Below are positions 1-4,930 of a stretch of 8,915 nt of DNA, piece after piece (positions within the stretch are counted from its first letter, which is position 1; the number at the start of each line of letters is the position of its first letter). The stretch is from Spirochaetia bacterium (GTDB taxonomy: Bacteria > Spirochaetota > Spirochaetia > Treponematales > Breznakiellaceae). The stretch spans positions 1 to 8,915 of the forward strand of contig BNVB01000081.1 of the NCBI GenBank assembly GCA_025997795.1, written 5' to 3'. Position numbers and translations under genes: made by a program. The notes under the pieces are model-generated. The model made no database searches, was not told the origin of the DNA, and saw nothing but the letters and a program-made list of their open reading frames with translations.

Positions 1-173
1 AAAACCAGGATATTTAATACCGCAGCCAAGAGGATAAGGGCCAAAGTACCGCCTGTAAAGAGCGGGGAACCAGGAGGGAAAACAGACCCCAGAAAATAGA
101 GGCCCGCTGCGGCCGCCAGTGCAATTATAACGGACAAAAACGCAAATTTTGTTAACAAACGGCTTTTTGGCAT
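1..173 (-). CDS. Membrane protein, N-terminal part only (cut by window edge)
   Basis: The minus-strand reading frame starts at ATG 171-173 and runs open to the window edge, giving 57 residues. A strong Shine-Dalgarno AAGGAAGG (180-187) lies 6 nt before the ATG, which fixes the start. The product has a short basic N-terminus (MPKSRLLTK), a hydrophobic segment at about residues 9-32 rich in Ala, Ile, Leu and Phe, a short Pro/Gly turn, and a second hydrophobic segment beginning near residue 41. It is therefore an inner-membrane protein with its N-terminus probably in the cytoplasm, or a protein with a signal anchor. The family cannot be told from this fragment. It lies 74 bp downstream of the acyl-CoA synthetase on the same strand but has its own promoter-like sequence, so co-transcription is only possible. 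It is too short for the usual 60-residue ORF cut-off, but the start signals are good. Confidence 0.7.
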   Translation of the reverse strand, partial: MPKSRLLTKFAFLSVIIALAAAAGLYFLGSVFPPGSPLFTGGTLALILLAAVLNILV

Positions 174-194
174 TATCAACCTTCCTTATCATCA

Positions 195-222
195 AGTCTA
201 AAAGAAGATTACAAAAAGTCAA
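195..222 (-). promoter_or_regulatory. Predicted sigma-70 promoter for the membrane protein
   Basis: On the minus strand TTGACT (217-222) is followed after 16 bp by TAGACT (195-200). The first matches the -35 consensus at 5 of 6 positions and the second matches the -10 at 4 of 6. Transcription would begin near 188, just before the Shine-Dalgarno at 180-187. This is read by eye in an AT-rich gap, so chance matches are possible. Confidence 0.4.
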
Positions 223-247
223 GAATAAAAGTTACTATGCAAGGATA

Positions 248-1897
248 CTAGGTCCCCAGACCCAGGGCAGCCAGCCGTTTGGCGCCTTCGTCCCGGAGCA
301 GGTACTTTTGTATCTTGCCCGAGGATGTTAAGGGGAAAGCATCTACAAAAAATACATACTTGGGTATCTTAAAGCGGCTGATTTGCCCCCGGCAGTAATC
401 TTTTATATCGTCCTCGGTTACTGCTGCCTCAGGGTGGAGGATCACAAAGGCAGAAACTTCTTCGCCGTACTTTTGACTGGGCACGCCGATAATTTGCACA
501 TCCTTGATGCCCGGCATGGTATAGAGGAAATCTTCGATTTCTTTGGGGTACACATTTTCGCCCCCCCGGATAATCATGTCCTTGATCCGGCCGGTAACCC
601 GGAAGTTGCCCTCGCTGTCTTTGACCCCAAGGTCTCCCGAATGGAGCCAGCCGCTTTTGTCGATACACCGGGCGGTTTCTTCGGGCATTTTGTAGTAACC
701 CTTCATCGTGTTGTAACCCCGGCAGCAAAATTCGCCGTGCTCCCCATCGGGACAGGCTTCCCCGGTGTCGGGGTTACGGATCGTCACTTCCACGCCGGGA
801 AGACAGCGGCCCACGGTTTCTACCTTTACTTCCAGGGTATCGTCGTACCTGGTTTGGGTCATTACCGGGGACGATTCGGTAAGGCCGTAACAGATTGTTA
901 CTTCCTTCATGTGCATCTGGTCAATAACCTGCCGCATGGTTTCCACGGGACAGGGAGAACCGGCCATGATCCCCGTCCGCAGGGTTGAGAGGTCAAACAT
1001 CTTAAACATGGGGTGGTTCAGCTCTGCGATAAACATGGTGGGTACGCCGTAAACGGCGGTACACTTTGCCTTTTGTATTGTTGCCAACACCAAAAGGGGA
1101 TCGAACCATTCTACAATGGCGGCGGCGGCCCCGTGGGTAATGATGGCCATCATTCCAAGGACAAGGCCGAAGCAGTGGAAAAGGGGCACCGGCAGACATA
1201 CGATGTCCTCTTCGGTAAGGCGCTGGTTGTCCCCTATGCCCAGGCCGTTGTTAAGGATATTCCGGTGGGTAAGCATAACCCCCTTGGGAAAACCCGTAGT
1301 TCCCGAGGTGTACTGCATATTTACCACATCGTTGGTATCACATTCCGCTTCAATTTTAAGGATATCCATTTCCGGGGTATGCTGGCCCAGGAGCAGAACC
1401 TCTGCCATGCTGTACATTCCCCGGTGTTTTTGGGGGCCCACATACACCACGCTTTTAAGGGCGGGAAAACGCCCGGCTTTAAGATACCCCCGCTGGGATG
1501 TTTTAAGTTCCGGCACCAGTTCGTAGACCATGGACACATAATCGGAATCCCGCCAGCCATCAATAATAAAAAGGCACTTAAGATCCGACTGCTGCATAAG
1601 GTATTCCAGCTCGTGGAGCTTGTACCCGGTATTGACCGTTACAAAGATCATGCCCGCCCGGGCAGTGGCAAACAAGAGCGTGTTCCAGTCCGGCACATTG
1701 GTAGCCCAGCAGCCCACATGATCGCCCTTTTTAAGGCCCATGGCCAAAAGCCCCCGGGCAAGATCGTCTACCCGTTTGTCAAATTCGCCATAGGTCCAGT
1801 GCAGGTCCCTGTCTGCATAAACGATAAAGTCATGGTTTGGCTGCTGCCGGGCTTTCTGCCGGAGGAGAGAACCGAGGGTTGTTTCAAGGTACAACAT
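248..1897 (-). CDS. AMP-forming fatty-acyl-CoA synthetase (long/medium-chain acyl-CoA ligase)
   Basis: This 549-residue protein belongs to the ANL (acyl-CoA synthetase/luciferase) superfamily, which activates a carboxylic acid with ATP to an acyl-adenylate and transfers it to CoA in the cytoplasm. The full motif set is present: phosphate-binding loop YTSGTTGFPKG (196-206), YGLTE (337-341), SGD (420-422), hinge region GRIKD (436-440), GGENVYP (445-451) and the C-terminal catalytic lysine K528 in TSSGKIQK. Length is normal for the family and no residue looks lost. The overall pattern resembles FadD/ACSF2-like fatty-acyl ligases, but chain length or an aromatic substrate cannot be read from sequence. 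The ATG at 1897 is preceded by a GGAG-type ribosome site. It lies 41 bp downstream of the cupin regulator on the same strand, which suggests one transcript and regulation by a ligand of that protein. Confidence 0.93.
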   Translation of the reverse strand: MLYLETTLGSLLRQKARQQPNHDFIVYADRDLHWTYGEFDKRVDDLARGLLAMGLKKGDHVGCWATNVPDWNTLLFATARAGMIFVTVNTGYKLHELEYLMQQSDLKCLFIIDGWRDSDYVSMVYELVPELKTSQRGYLKAGRFPALKSVVYVGPQKHRGMYSMAEVLLLGQHTPEMDILKIEAECDTNDVVNMQYTSGTTGFPKGVMLTHRNILNNGLGIGDNQRLTEEDIVCLPVPLFHCFGLVLGMMAIITHGAAAAIVEWFDPLLVLATIQKAKCTAVYGVPTMFIAELNHPMFKMFDLSTLRTGIMAGSPCPVETMRQVIDQMHMKEVTICYGLTESSPVMTQTRYDDTLEVKVETVGRCLPGVEVTIRNPDTGEACPDGEHGEFCCRGYNTMKGYYKMPEETARCIDKSGWLHSGDLGVKDSEGNFRVTGRIKDMIIRGGENVYPKEIEDFLYTMPGIKDVQIIGVPSQKYGEEVSAFVILHPEAAVTEDDIKDYCRGQISRFKIPKYVFFVDAFPLTSSGKIQKYLLRDEGAKRLAALGLGT

Positions 1898-1938
1898 AAA
1901 GACTCCGTAATTCCGCGGTGCGGGATTTTTCTGCCGGT

Positions 1939-2535
1939 TTACGCCGGAGTATAGATAACCGCCAGGATGCGGGCGGAACCGCCGGACGAAAGCACCCGGT
2001 GGGGTACGATGGAATCGTAATAAATTGAATCGCCCTGGTTTATCGTATAAGCGTCTTTGCCGTATTCAATTTTGACCGACCCTTCCAGCACATAGATAAA
2101 TTCTTCCCCTTCGTGGGAAGACTTGGGCTGATCCTCGTCGTGTTCCATATCCACGATAAAGGGCTCCATGTGGCGGCCCCCCTTGTCCGATGCCAGGGCA
2201 TGGAAGTGGTGGCCCGAAGCCGCGGAGTTTGGAATGGATGCCGCGGGTACGGCGGAATCCGCACCGGTGATAAAGCGCACACCTTCGGCCGCTTCTCCCT
2301 TGCGGGTGATCACCGGGCCCAATTCTTCGTGATCATCCAGCAGAGTTCCCAGCCGTACACCCAGGGCCCGGGAGATTTTAAGGAGCGGCGCCAGGTCGGG
2401 GATAAAACCTTCTTCTTCCACACGCTTAATAAGACCGATGTCCAGGCCGCTCCGTTCAGCCAGAACTTCCATACTGATCGAATAGGTCTTGCACAATTCG
2501 ATAATCCGTTCGCCGGGGGTTCGTTTTACTGCCAT
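1939..2535 (-). CDS. HTH (XRE-type) transcriptional regulator with C-terminal cupin sensor
   Basis: The product is 198 residues from ATG 2533-2535. Residues about 6-61 form an XRE-like helix-turn-helix (TYSISMEVLAERSGLDIGLI then a recognition-like segment, ending ISRALGVRLGTLL). Residues about 125-195 form a small beta-barrel cupin: motif 1 has H141, E145 and G152 (SSHEGEEFIYVLEG) and motif 2 has G168, P178 and H179 (GDSIYYDSIVPHR). The family is known as DNA-binding regulators whose cupin domain senses a small ligand or metal. The frame stays open upstream to a TTG at 2634, but that extension runs backwards through the 82-bp repeat and has no family resemblance, so I start at 2535, where the HTH begins. 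No Shine-Dalgarno is seen before it. It is the first gene of the unit with the acyl-CoA synthetase and probably controls it and itself. Confidence 0.88.
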   Translation of the reverse strand: MAVKRTPGERIIELCKTYSISMEVLAERSGLDIGLIKRVEEEGFIPDLAPLLKISRALGVRLGTLLDDHEELGPVITRKGEAAEGVRFITGADSAVPAASIPNSAASGHHFHALASDKGGRHMEPFIVDMEHDEDQPKSSHEGEEFIYVLEGSVKIEYGKDAYTINQGDSIYYDSIVPHRVLSSGGSARILAVIYTPA

Positions 2536-2544
2536 AGTAAATAT

Positions 2545-2573
2545 ATGGTAGCAAAAAGACAGAAAAATGTCGA
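2545..2573 (-). promoter_or_regulatory. Predicted promoter of the cupin regulator-ligase operon
   Basis: On the minus strand TCGACA (2568-2573, 5 of 6 matches to the -35) is separated by 17 bp from TACCAT (2545-2550, 4 of 6 matches to the -10). The -10 ends only 9 nt before the ATG at 2535, so the transcript would be leaderless or nearly so. That fits the missing ribosome site. The prediction is by eye only. Confidence 0.35.
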
Positions 2574-2584
2574 GTGGTCGTCGA

Positions 2585-2666
2585 ACCGGCGAACCGTGCC
2601 GTGTTGCCAACTGTTGTGTTGTCAACTTGGTCAATTAGCGTTACTATTAAACATGGAACTTGAATA
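2585..2666 (+). repeat. 82-bp direct repeat, copy 1 (upstream of MNT/HepT)
   Basis: These 82 bp match 3565-3646 at 80 positions. The only differences are C2594 (G3574 in copy 2) and T2622 (C3602 in copy 2). The element carries an interrupted palindrome CGGCG/TGCCG (2587-2601), two GTTGNCAAC palindromes (2603-2611 and 2618-2626), a promoter-like TTGTCA-17 bp-TACTAT, and the coding start ATG GAA CTT GAA of hicB. Here the hicB start runs straight into a TAG stop (2665-2667). The matching sequence stops at both ends with no further similarity, so this is a discrete duplication 980 bp from its partner. Confidence 0.95.
2587..2647 (+). promoter_or_regulatory. Operator-like palindromes and promoter for MNT/HepT (repeat copy 1)
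   Basis: The region holds the interrupted palindrome at 2587-2601, GTTGCCAAC at 2603-2611 and GTTGTCAAC at 2618-2626. The second GTTG(T)CAAC overlaps the -35-like TTGTCA (2619-2624), which is 17 bp from TACTAT (2642-2647). A palindrome over the -35 box is the layout expected of an autoregulated TA promoter. A start near 2654 would give the MNT gene at 2670 a leader of about 16 nt. Function is inferred from sequence alone. Confidence 0.45.
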
Positions 2667-2669
2667 GGC

Positions 2670-2966
2670 ATGGATTTGAATAAAATTCCTGAAAAATATC
2701 AGGAAGACATAAAAATAGCCGCAAATTTACTCAAAAATGAGGGGTGTAAGGCCGTTTATTTGTTTGGATCCATGGTTACCGGTAAAATTCATGCAAATTC
2801 AGATATAGATATTGGTATAACCGGATTACCGCCAAAGAAATTTTTCGGTGTATATGCGTATCTGGATAGAAGCCTATCAAACAAGGTCGATCTTGTTGAT
2901 TTTGATTTTCAAAAGGATTTTTACACACTTTTGAATTCATTGGGAGAGGTAGTTGAAATTGGATGA
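2670..2966 (+). CDS. mntA: MNT-type nucleotidyltransferase antitoxin
   Basis: This 98-residue minimal nucleotidyltransferase has the defining motif GS-x10-DxD: G33, S34 and then S44-D45-I46-D47. A likely third carboxylate is D74 or D77 (NKVDLVDFD). Family knowledge: MntA-type proteins neutralise HepT toxins by transferring AMP to a tyrosine next to the toxin active site. The catalytic residues are intact here. The ATG at 2670 comes 2 nt after the TAG ending a five-codon remnant of hicB (2653-2667), and only a weak purine stretch serves as ribosome site. The gene overlaps hepT by 14 nt, the usual arrangement for this module. It is clearly more AT-rich than the regulator and ligase genes to its left, a sign of transfer. 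The symbol is given by family, not by proven orthology. Confidence 0.88.
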   Translation: MDLNKIPEKYQEDIKIAANLLKNEGCKAVYLFGSMVTGKIHANSDIDIGITGLPPKKFFGVYAYLDRSLSNKVDLVDFDFQKDFYTLLNSLGEVVEIG

Positions 2967-3450
2967 CGCCAAGCTGCCGGATGGCAGCATTCAATCTATT
3001 CCTCTCGGCAAACGGAGCGAAGCGACGTATGATGGAATAAAGGCAAAAATAACATTTGAAATTTCTCAAATAGAAAAATTACTTGATAGCGGCAAGCCGT
3101 TATTTGATTTATGTAAAATAAAAACGCCTGATTTTATAGAAATGTCGGCAGCAGCATTATTATTGCATTCATTTTACAATGGTCTTGAAAACATTTTAGT
3201 ATTAATATTTAAACACTATAATAAATCATTGCCGAATGGAATCAAATGGCATATGGAATTATTGGAACAAGCCTTTACTTTTAAAGAGGTCAATAAATCA
3301 ATATTTAGAATTGAATTACAAGAACCGTTAGATAAATATTTAAAGTTTAGGCATTTTATTAGACATAGTTATGGATTTCAGCTTGAATGGGAGCGAATGG
3401 AAGACTTAATAATTGAAAGCGCCCAGTCAGTTTTGCGGCCGCCGGTGTAA
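2953..3450 (+). CDS. hepT: HepT-like HEPN ribonuclease toxin
   Basis: This HEPN-fold, mostly helical protein carries the R-x4-H-x-Y signature at R133, H138 and Y140 (RHFIRHSY). In HepT toxins the R and H form the RNA-cleaving site and the Y is the residue modified by the partner MNT. The toxin is expected to act in the cytoplasm on RNA, held in check by the upstream MNT protein. The start used is TTG 2953, placed just after GAGAGG (2943-2948); TTG 2959 in the same frame is also possible. At 165 residues it is longer than many HepT proteins. Its first 25 or so residues have no obvious counterpart, and the last 8-10 residues (ending SVLRPPV) are read from DNA that also encodes, on the other strand, a DUF1566 fragment. 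The native C-terminus may therefore have been replaced when the module was joined to that DNA. Confidence 0.83.
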   Translation: MKLDDAKLPDGSIQSIPLGKRSEATYDGIKAKITFEISQIEKLLDSGKPLFDLCKIKTPDFIEMSAAALLLHSFYNGLENILVLIFKHYNKSLPNGIKWHMELLEQAFTFKEVNKSIFRIELQEPLDKYLKFRHFIRHSYGFQLEWERMEDLIIESAQSVLRPPV

Positions 3451-3563
3451 TCCGTGCAGACTTTTGCCGCAGGGGCTTTATCGTCTGCCGTCTTTTTTAT
3501 CTTCACCGTATTAGCATAGCCTGCCCCAATGGCGCTTGATGTCGTCGCGCCGATGCTGGTAGT
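3423..3563 (-). pseudogene. Fragment of a DUF1566-domain (Lcl C-terminal-like) surface protein
   Basis: The minus strand reads, over about 47 codons without a stop, TTSIGATTSSAIGAGYANT, then a Lys/Asp/Ala-rich stretch, AAKVCTDYTGG and KTDW. This is the recognisable core pattern of DUF1566 proteins, where a TSxAIGxGxANT segment is followed by AAKxCxDxxxGGxxDWxLPS. The pattern stops after the DW (about 3423), exactly where hepT's AT-rich sequence begins, and on the other side at 3563/3564, exactly where repeat copy 2 begins. No start, signal peptide or C-terminal half is present. I read it as the debris of a larger cell-surface or lipoprotein gene broken by arrival or rearrangement of the TA modules. 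The family call is from memory of the pattern. Confidence 0.6.
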
Positions 3564-3564
3564 T

Positions 3565-3646
3565 ACCGGCGAAGCGTGCCGTGTTGCCAACTGTTGTGTT
3601 GCCAACTTGGTCAATTAGCGTTACTATTAAACATGGAACTTGAATA
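3565..3646 (+). repeat. 82-bp direct repeat, copy 2 (upstream of and into hicB)
   Basis: This is the second copy of the element described at 2585-2666, with 80 of 82 bases identical. Here it runs into an intact hicB: the last 14 bases of the repeat are the first coding bases of that gene, so this copy is likely the parental arrangement. The unmatched DNA to its left is the DUF1566 fragment. Confidence 0.95.
3567..3627 (+). promoter_or_regulatory. Operator-like palindromes and promoter of hicBA (repeat copy 2)
   Basis: Palindrome CGGCG/TGCCG spans 3567-3581, followed by GTTGCCAAC at 3583-3591 and again at 3598-3606, 15 bp apart. Overlapping symmetric units CAACTGTTG (3588-3596) and CCAACTTGG (3602-3610) are also visible. 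The -35-like TTGCCA (3599-3604) lies inside the second GTTGCCAAC and is 17 bp from TACTAT (3622-3627). The -10 ends 5 nt before the hicB ATG and no ribosome site is present, so the transcript may be leaderless or the true -10 may lie elsewhere. Confidence 0.45.
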
Positions 3647-3830
3647 CACCTATTGGCAAGAGGGTACATTCTTTGTAGGTTTTCTAAAAGGTTACCCCGA
3701 TGATTCCACGCAGGGTCTTACCTTGGCCGAATTAGAAGAAGCACTTCTTGAAGTCTATGAAATACGACAGGAAGAAAAAAAGCATCTTGCCGCTATCCGT
3801 AAAACCGGCAAACTGAAAGTACCTGCGTGA
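3633..3830 (+). CDS. hicB: HicB-family antitoxin (short form)
   Basis: The 65-residue product MELEYTYWQEGTFFVGFLKG... has the HicB N-terminal fold pattern: two beta strands carrying W8 and the FVGFLKGYPD turn (15-24), then TQG (26-28) and an amphipathic helix from LTLAELEEAL onward. HicB proteins bind and block the mRNA-cleaving toxin HicA. This one lacks the C-terminal DNA-binding extension that longer HicB proteins carry, so it is the short form, and autoregulation would need the complex or another protein. The first five codons lie inside the 82-bp repeat. A longer reading from 3576 would translate the repeat and is rejected. It precedes hicA and overlaps it by 4 nt, so the order is antitoxin first, the reverse of the commonest hicAB order. 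Confidence 0.82.
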   Translation: MELEYTYWQEGTFFVGFLKGYPDDSTQGLTLAELEEALLEVYEIRQEEKKHLAAIRKTGKLKVPA

Positions 3831-4003
3831 AAAAAGAAAAGTTGCTTGAAAAAATCCATGAAAATGGCGCTATTTTTATCCGGTATGGAAAGAAGCATGA
3901 CATATATGAGAATCCCCGTACCCATGAGTATCTTCAAGTCCCTAGGCATTCTGATATAAACGAATATACAGCAAAGGAAATCATCAAGAAATCAGTAAAA
4001 TGA
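3827..4003 (+). CDS. hicA: HicA-family mRNA interferase toxin
   Basis: The gene starts at GTG 3827-3829, overlapping the hicB stop as GTGA, and gives 58 residues ending at TGA 4001-4003. It begins VKKEKLLEKIHENG, then has RYGKKHDIYENP (19-30) with the G-x-x-H motif G21 and H24, and VPRHSDI (38-44). These are the signature segments of HicA. The family folds like a double-stranded-RNA-binding domain, and the conserved His is needed for RNA cleavage. The length is normal for HicA and nothing is missing. Translational coupling through the overlap should keep toxin synthesis dependent on hicB translation. The short length and GTG start make it easy to overlook. Confidence 0.85.
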   Translation: MKKEKLLEKIHENGAIFIRYGKKHDIYENPRTHEYLQVPRHSDINEYTAKEIIKKSVK

Positions 4004-4005
4004 CC

Positions 4006-4023
4006 CCCTGAGGGCCTTTTTTT
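4006..4023 (+). terminator. Possible weak terminator after hicA
   Basis: CCC-TGA-GGG (4006-4014) is followed two bases later by seven T (4017-4023) and, after CA, by seven more T (4026-4032). The stem is only 3 bp, so this is at best a weak intrinsic terminator. If it fails, hicBA transcription would continue to the strong terminator at 4128-4155. Confidence 0.3.
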
Positions 4024-4054
4024 CATTTTTTTGCAAAAAAAAACACAAAAACGC

Positions 4055-4089
4055 TTGACATCATCCCTAAGAGTGGGTACATTTATAAT
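4055..4089 (+). promoter_or_regulatory. Strong predicted promoter of the candidate small RNA
   Basis: A perfect -35 TTGACA (4055-4060) is followed at 17 bp by TACATT (4078-4083, 4 of 6 matches to the -10) and directly after it by a perfect TATAAT (4084-4089). The TATAAT itself is 23 bp from the TTGACA, too far for standard pairing. An A-rich tract (4035-4051) lies just upstream in the position of an UP element. Transcription would begin at about 4090-4096. No coding frame with a ribosome site follows. Confidence 0.55.
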
Positions 4090-4155
4090 GTCTTGGCTGG
4101 AGTGGCAACACTCCCCCTCGATGCCATCCGGACGCCCACAAGTGTCCGGTTTTTT
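4090..4155 (+). ncRNA. Candidate small non-coding RNA with two hairpins
   Basis: Between the promoter at 4055-4089 and the terminator at 4128-4155 lies a stretch of about 40 nt with no credible ORF. It begins with a perfect 6-bp hairpin GGAGTG/CACTCC closed by a GCAA (GNRA-type) tetraloop at 4099-4114. TGGC (4094-4097) can also pair with GCCA (4123-4126), enclosing that hairpin. The 3' end is the terminator hairpin with its U run. Expected length is roughly 60-66 nt. The 3' end touches the stop codon of the convergent nuclease gene (4154-4156), so the two transcripts may overlap at their tails. I do not recognise an RNA family. The alternative is that this is only the 3' untranslated region and terminator of hicBA. 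Confidence 0.5.
4128..4155 (+). terminator. Intrinsic terminator
   Basis: An 8-bp stem pairs CCGGACGC (4128-4135) with GTGTCCGG (4142-4149), including one G-T pair, around the loop CCACAA, and is followed directly by six T (4150-4155). The T run exists on the plus strand only, so it terminates rightward transcription of the candidate sRNA and any hicBA read-through before it enters the convergent nuclease gene. Confidence 0.85.
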
Positions 4156-4726
4156 ATTTCTCCCATTTCAGACTATCCACATTCAAGTAGATGAGGTTTT
4201 CCCGGTCCTTAAGCTTGATTATTATTTTTCCACCCTTGAACCTGTTGTATTTGCCATATTGAGGCCCCTGCCTAGCCCCAGCAATCTGATTTATGACCTT
4301 ACGTCTTTCAAGGTTTGACGTGACATTGATAAATACGTTTCTGCTCTGCTCACGAGATTCCAGAAACCTTTTTTGCACAGAATTTAGGCCGCCTATTACT
4401 GTTTTGAGTTCCATGTAATCGCCGTTCACTATGGCATCGACCTTTTTAGTCTGGTTTCTGCTGTTCTCCGGCAGAATATAAACGGTGCTACCCTTTGATT
4501 TTAGTATTCGTGCCGATACCAATTCCTTTTCCAATATTTTTTTGTCCCGCCCCTGATGCTCCGACACAAATATGCCCGGTTCCGGGTTACTCCATTTTTC
4601 GCCGGGATATTCTTTTGAAGCAAAATCCTTCGCCTTTTTTGCATTCACCTCACGCCTGATCCGTTCATTTTCCGCTTGCTGTTCTTGTACGCCCTTTTTC
4701 GTTGACTTTGCTTTCGGCAGATTCAT
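4154..4726 (-). CDS. Putative PD-(D/E)xK nuclease of the CdiA C-terminal tRNase type
   Basis: The product is 190 residues from ATG 4724-4726. Residues 1-45 are highly charged and probably helical. A compact domain follows: a helix with E66/E68 (KILEKELVSARIL), the strand STVYILPE (80-87), D97 in KKVDAIVNG, E106 and K108 in YMELKTV, then SVQKR (116-120) and a Q/N-rich strand NVFINVTS (130-137). The D-x8-E-x-K spacing matches a PD-(D/E)xK nuclease core, and the order of segments resembles the CdiA C-terminal tRNase toxin family, also found at the ends of phage head proteins. The start is chosen because GAGGGG lies 9 nt upstream and a promoter sits at 4760-4788. The frame remains open to a GTG at 4969, but that overlaps the divergent antitoxin gene. 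No immunity gene is recognisable beside it. Function is inferred; the fold assignment is moderately sure. Confidence 0.68.
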   Translation of the reverse strand: MNLPKAKSTKKGVQEQQAENERIRREVNAKKAKDFASKEYPGEKWSNPEPGIFVSEHQGRDKKILEKELVSARILKSKGSTVYILPENSRNQTKKVDAIVNGDYMELKTVIGGLNSVQKRFLESREQSRNVFINVTSNLERRKVINQIAGARQGPQYGKYNRFKGGKIIIKLKDRENLIYLNVDSLKWEK

Positions 4727-4759
4727 TACAACAAGCCCCTCATTTCCAGATTTGGGTAT

Positions 4760-4788
4760 ATTATCCACGGATTCTTCCAAGAGGTCAA
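4760..4788 (-). promoter_or_regulatory. Predicted promoter of the CdiA-type nuclease gene
   Basis: On the minus strand TTGACC (4783-4788) is spaced 17 bp from GATAAT (4760-4765), each with 5 of 6 matches to consensus. The start would fall near 4753, giving a leader of about 27 nt that contains the GAGGGG ribosome site before ATG 4726. This favours the 190-residue product over a 271-residue reading from GTG 4969. Confidence 0.5.
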
Positions 4789-4892
4789 TTTTTCGCTTAT
4801 GACGGTCCCGAAGACAGAGAGCCGCTATTAGAAGCCCCCAGTCTGTCCACAAGTAAGGCCGGACACCGGTTTCTTCGGTTTCCGTGGTCCGC

Positions 4893-4921
4893 TTGTATAG
4901 AGCGTTTTTCGGCGGTATATT
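4893..4921 (+). promoter_or_regulatory. Possible promoter of the AbrB-like antitoxin
   Basis: TTGTAT (4893-4898) and TATATT (4916-4921) are separated by 17 bp. The -10 matches at 5 of 6 positions, the -35 at only 3 of 6. The start would fall near 4928, almost at the ATG 4931, leaving the GAGG at 4923-4926 outside the transcript, so the assignment is uncertain. Confidence 0.3.
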
Positions 4922-4930
4922 TGAGGTACC

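Noticed and set aside
1013..1954. Long plus-strand frame of 313 codons opposite the acyl-CoA synthetase
   Set aside because: It lies antisense to a gene with a complete set of ligase motifs, has no ribosome site or recognisable domain, and is explained by the codon bias of the true gene.
2536..2634. Upstream extension of the cupin regulator from TTG 2634
   Set aside because: The added 33 residues translate the 82-bp repeat backwards and have no ribosome site, and the HTH starts naturally after ATG 2535.
2585..2666. Integron attC site as an explanation for the repeat, since related treponemes carry TA cassettes in integrons
   Set aside because: GTTGCCAAC looks loosely similar to core sites, but no RYYYAAC and GTTRRRY pair in the required inverted layout is present, and no integrase is in the window.
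2585..3646. Insertion sequence or target-site duplication bounded by the 82-bp repeats
   Set aside because: There is no transposase and no terminal inverted repeats between the copies, and 82 bp is far longer than a normal target-site duplication.
4128..4155. Hairpin as a bidirectional terminator also serving the nuclease gene
   Set aside because: Read on the minus strand the hairpin is followed by ATGGCATCG, not a T run, so it should act only in the rightward direction.
4031..4318. Plus-strand 95-codon frame across the sRNA region
   Set aside because: It crosses a strong intrinsic terminator and then runs antisense through the nuclease gene, with no domain and no ribosome site.
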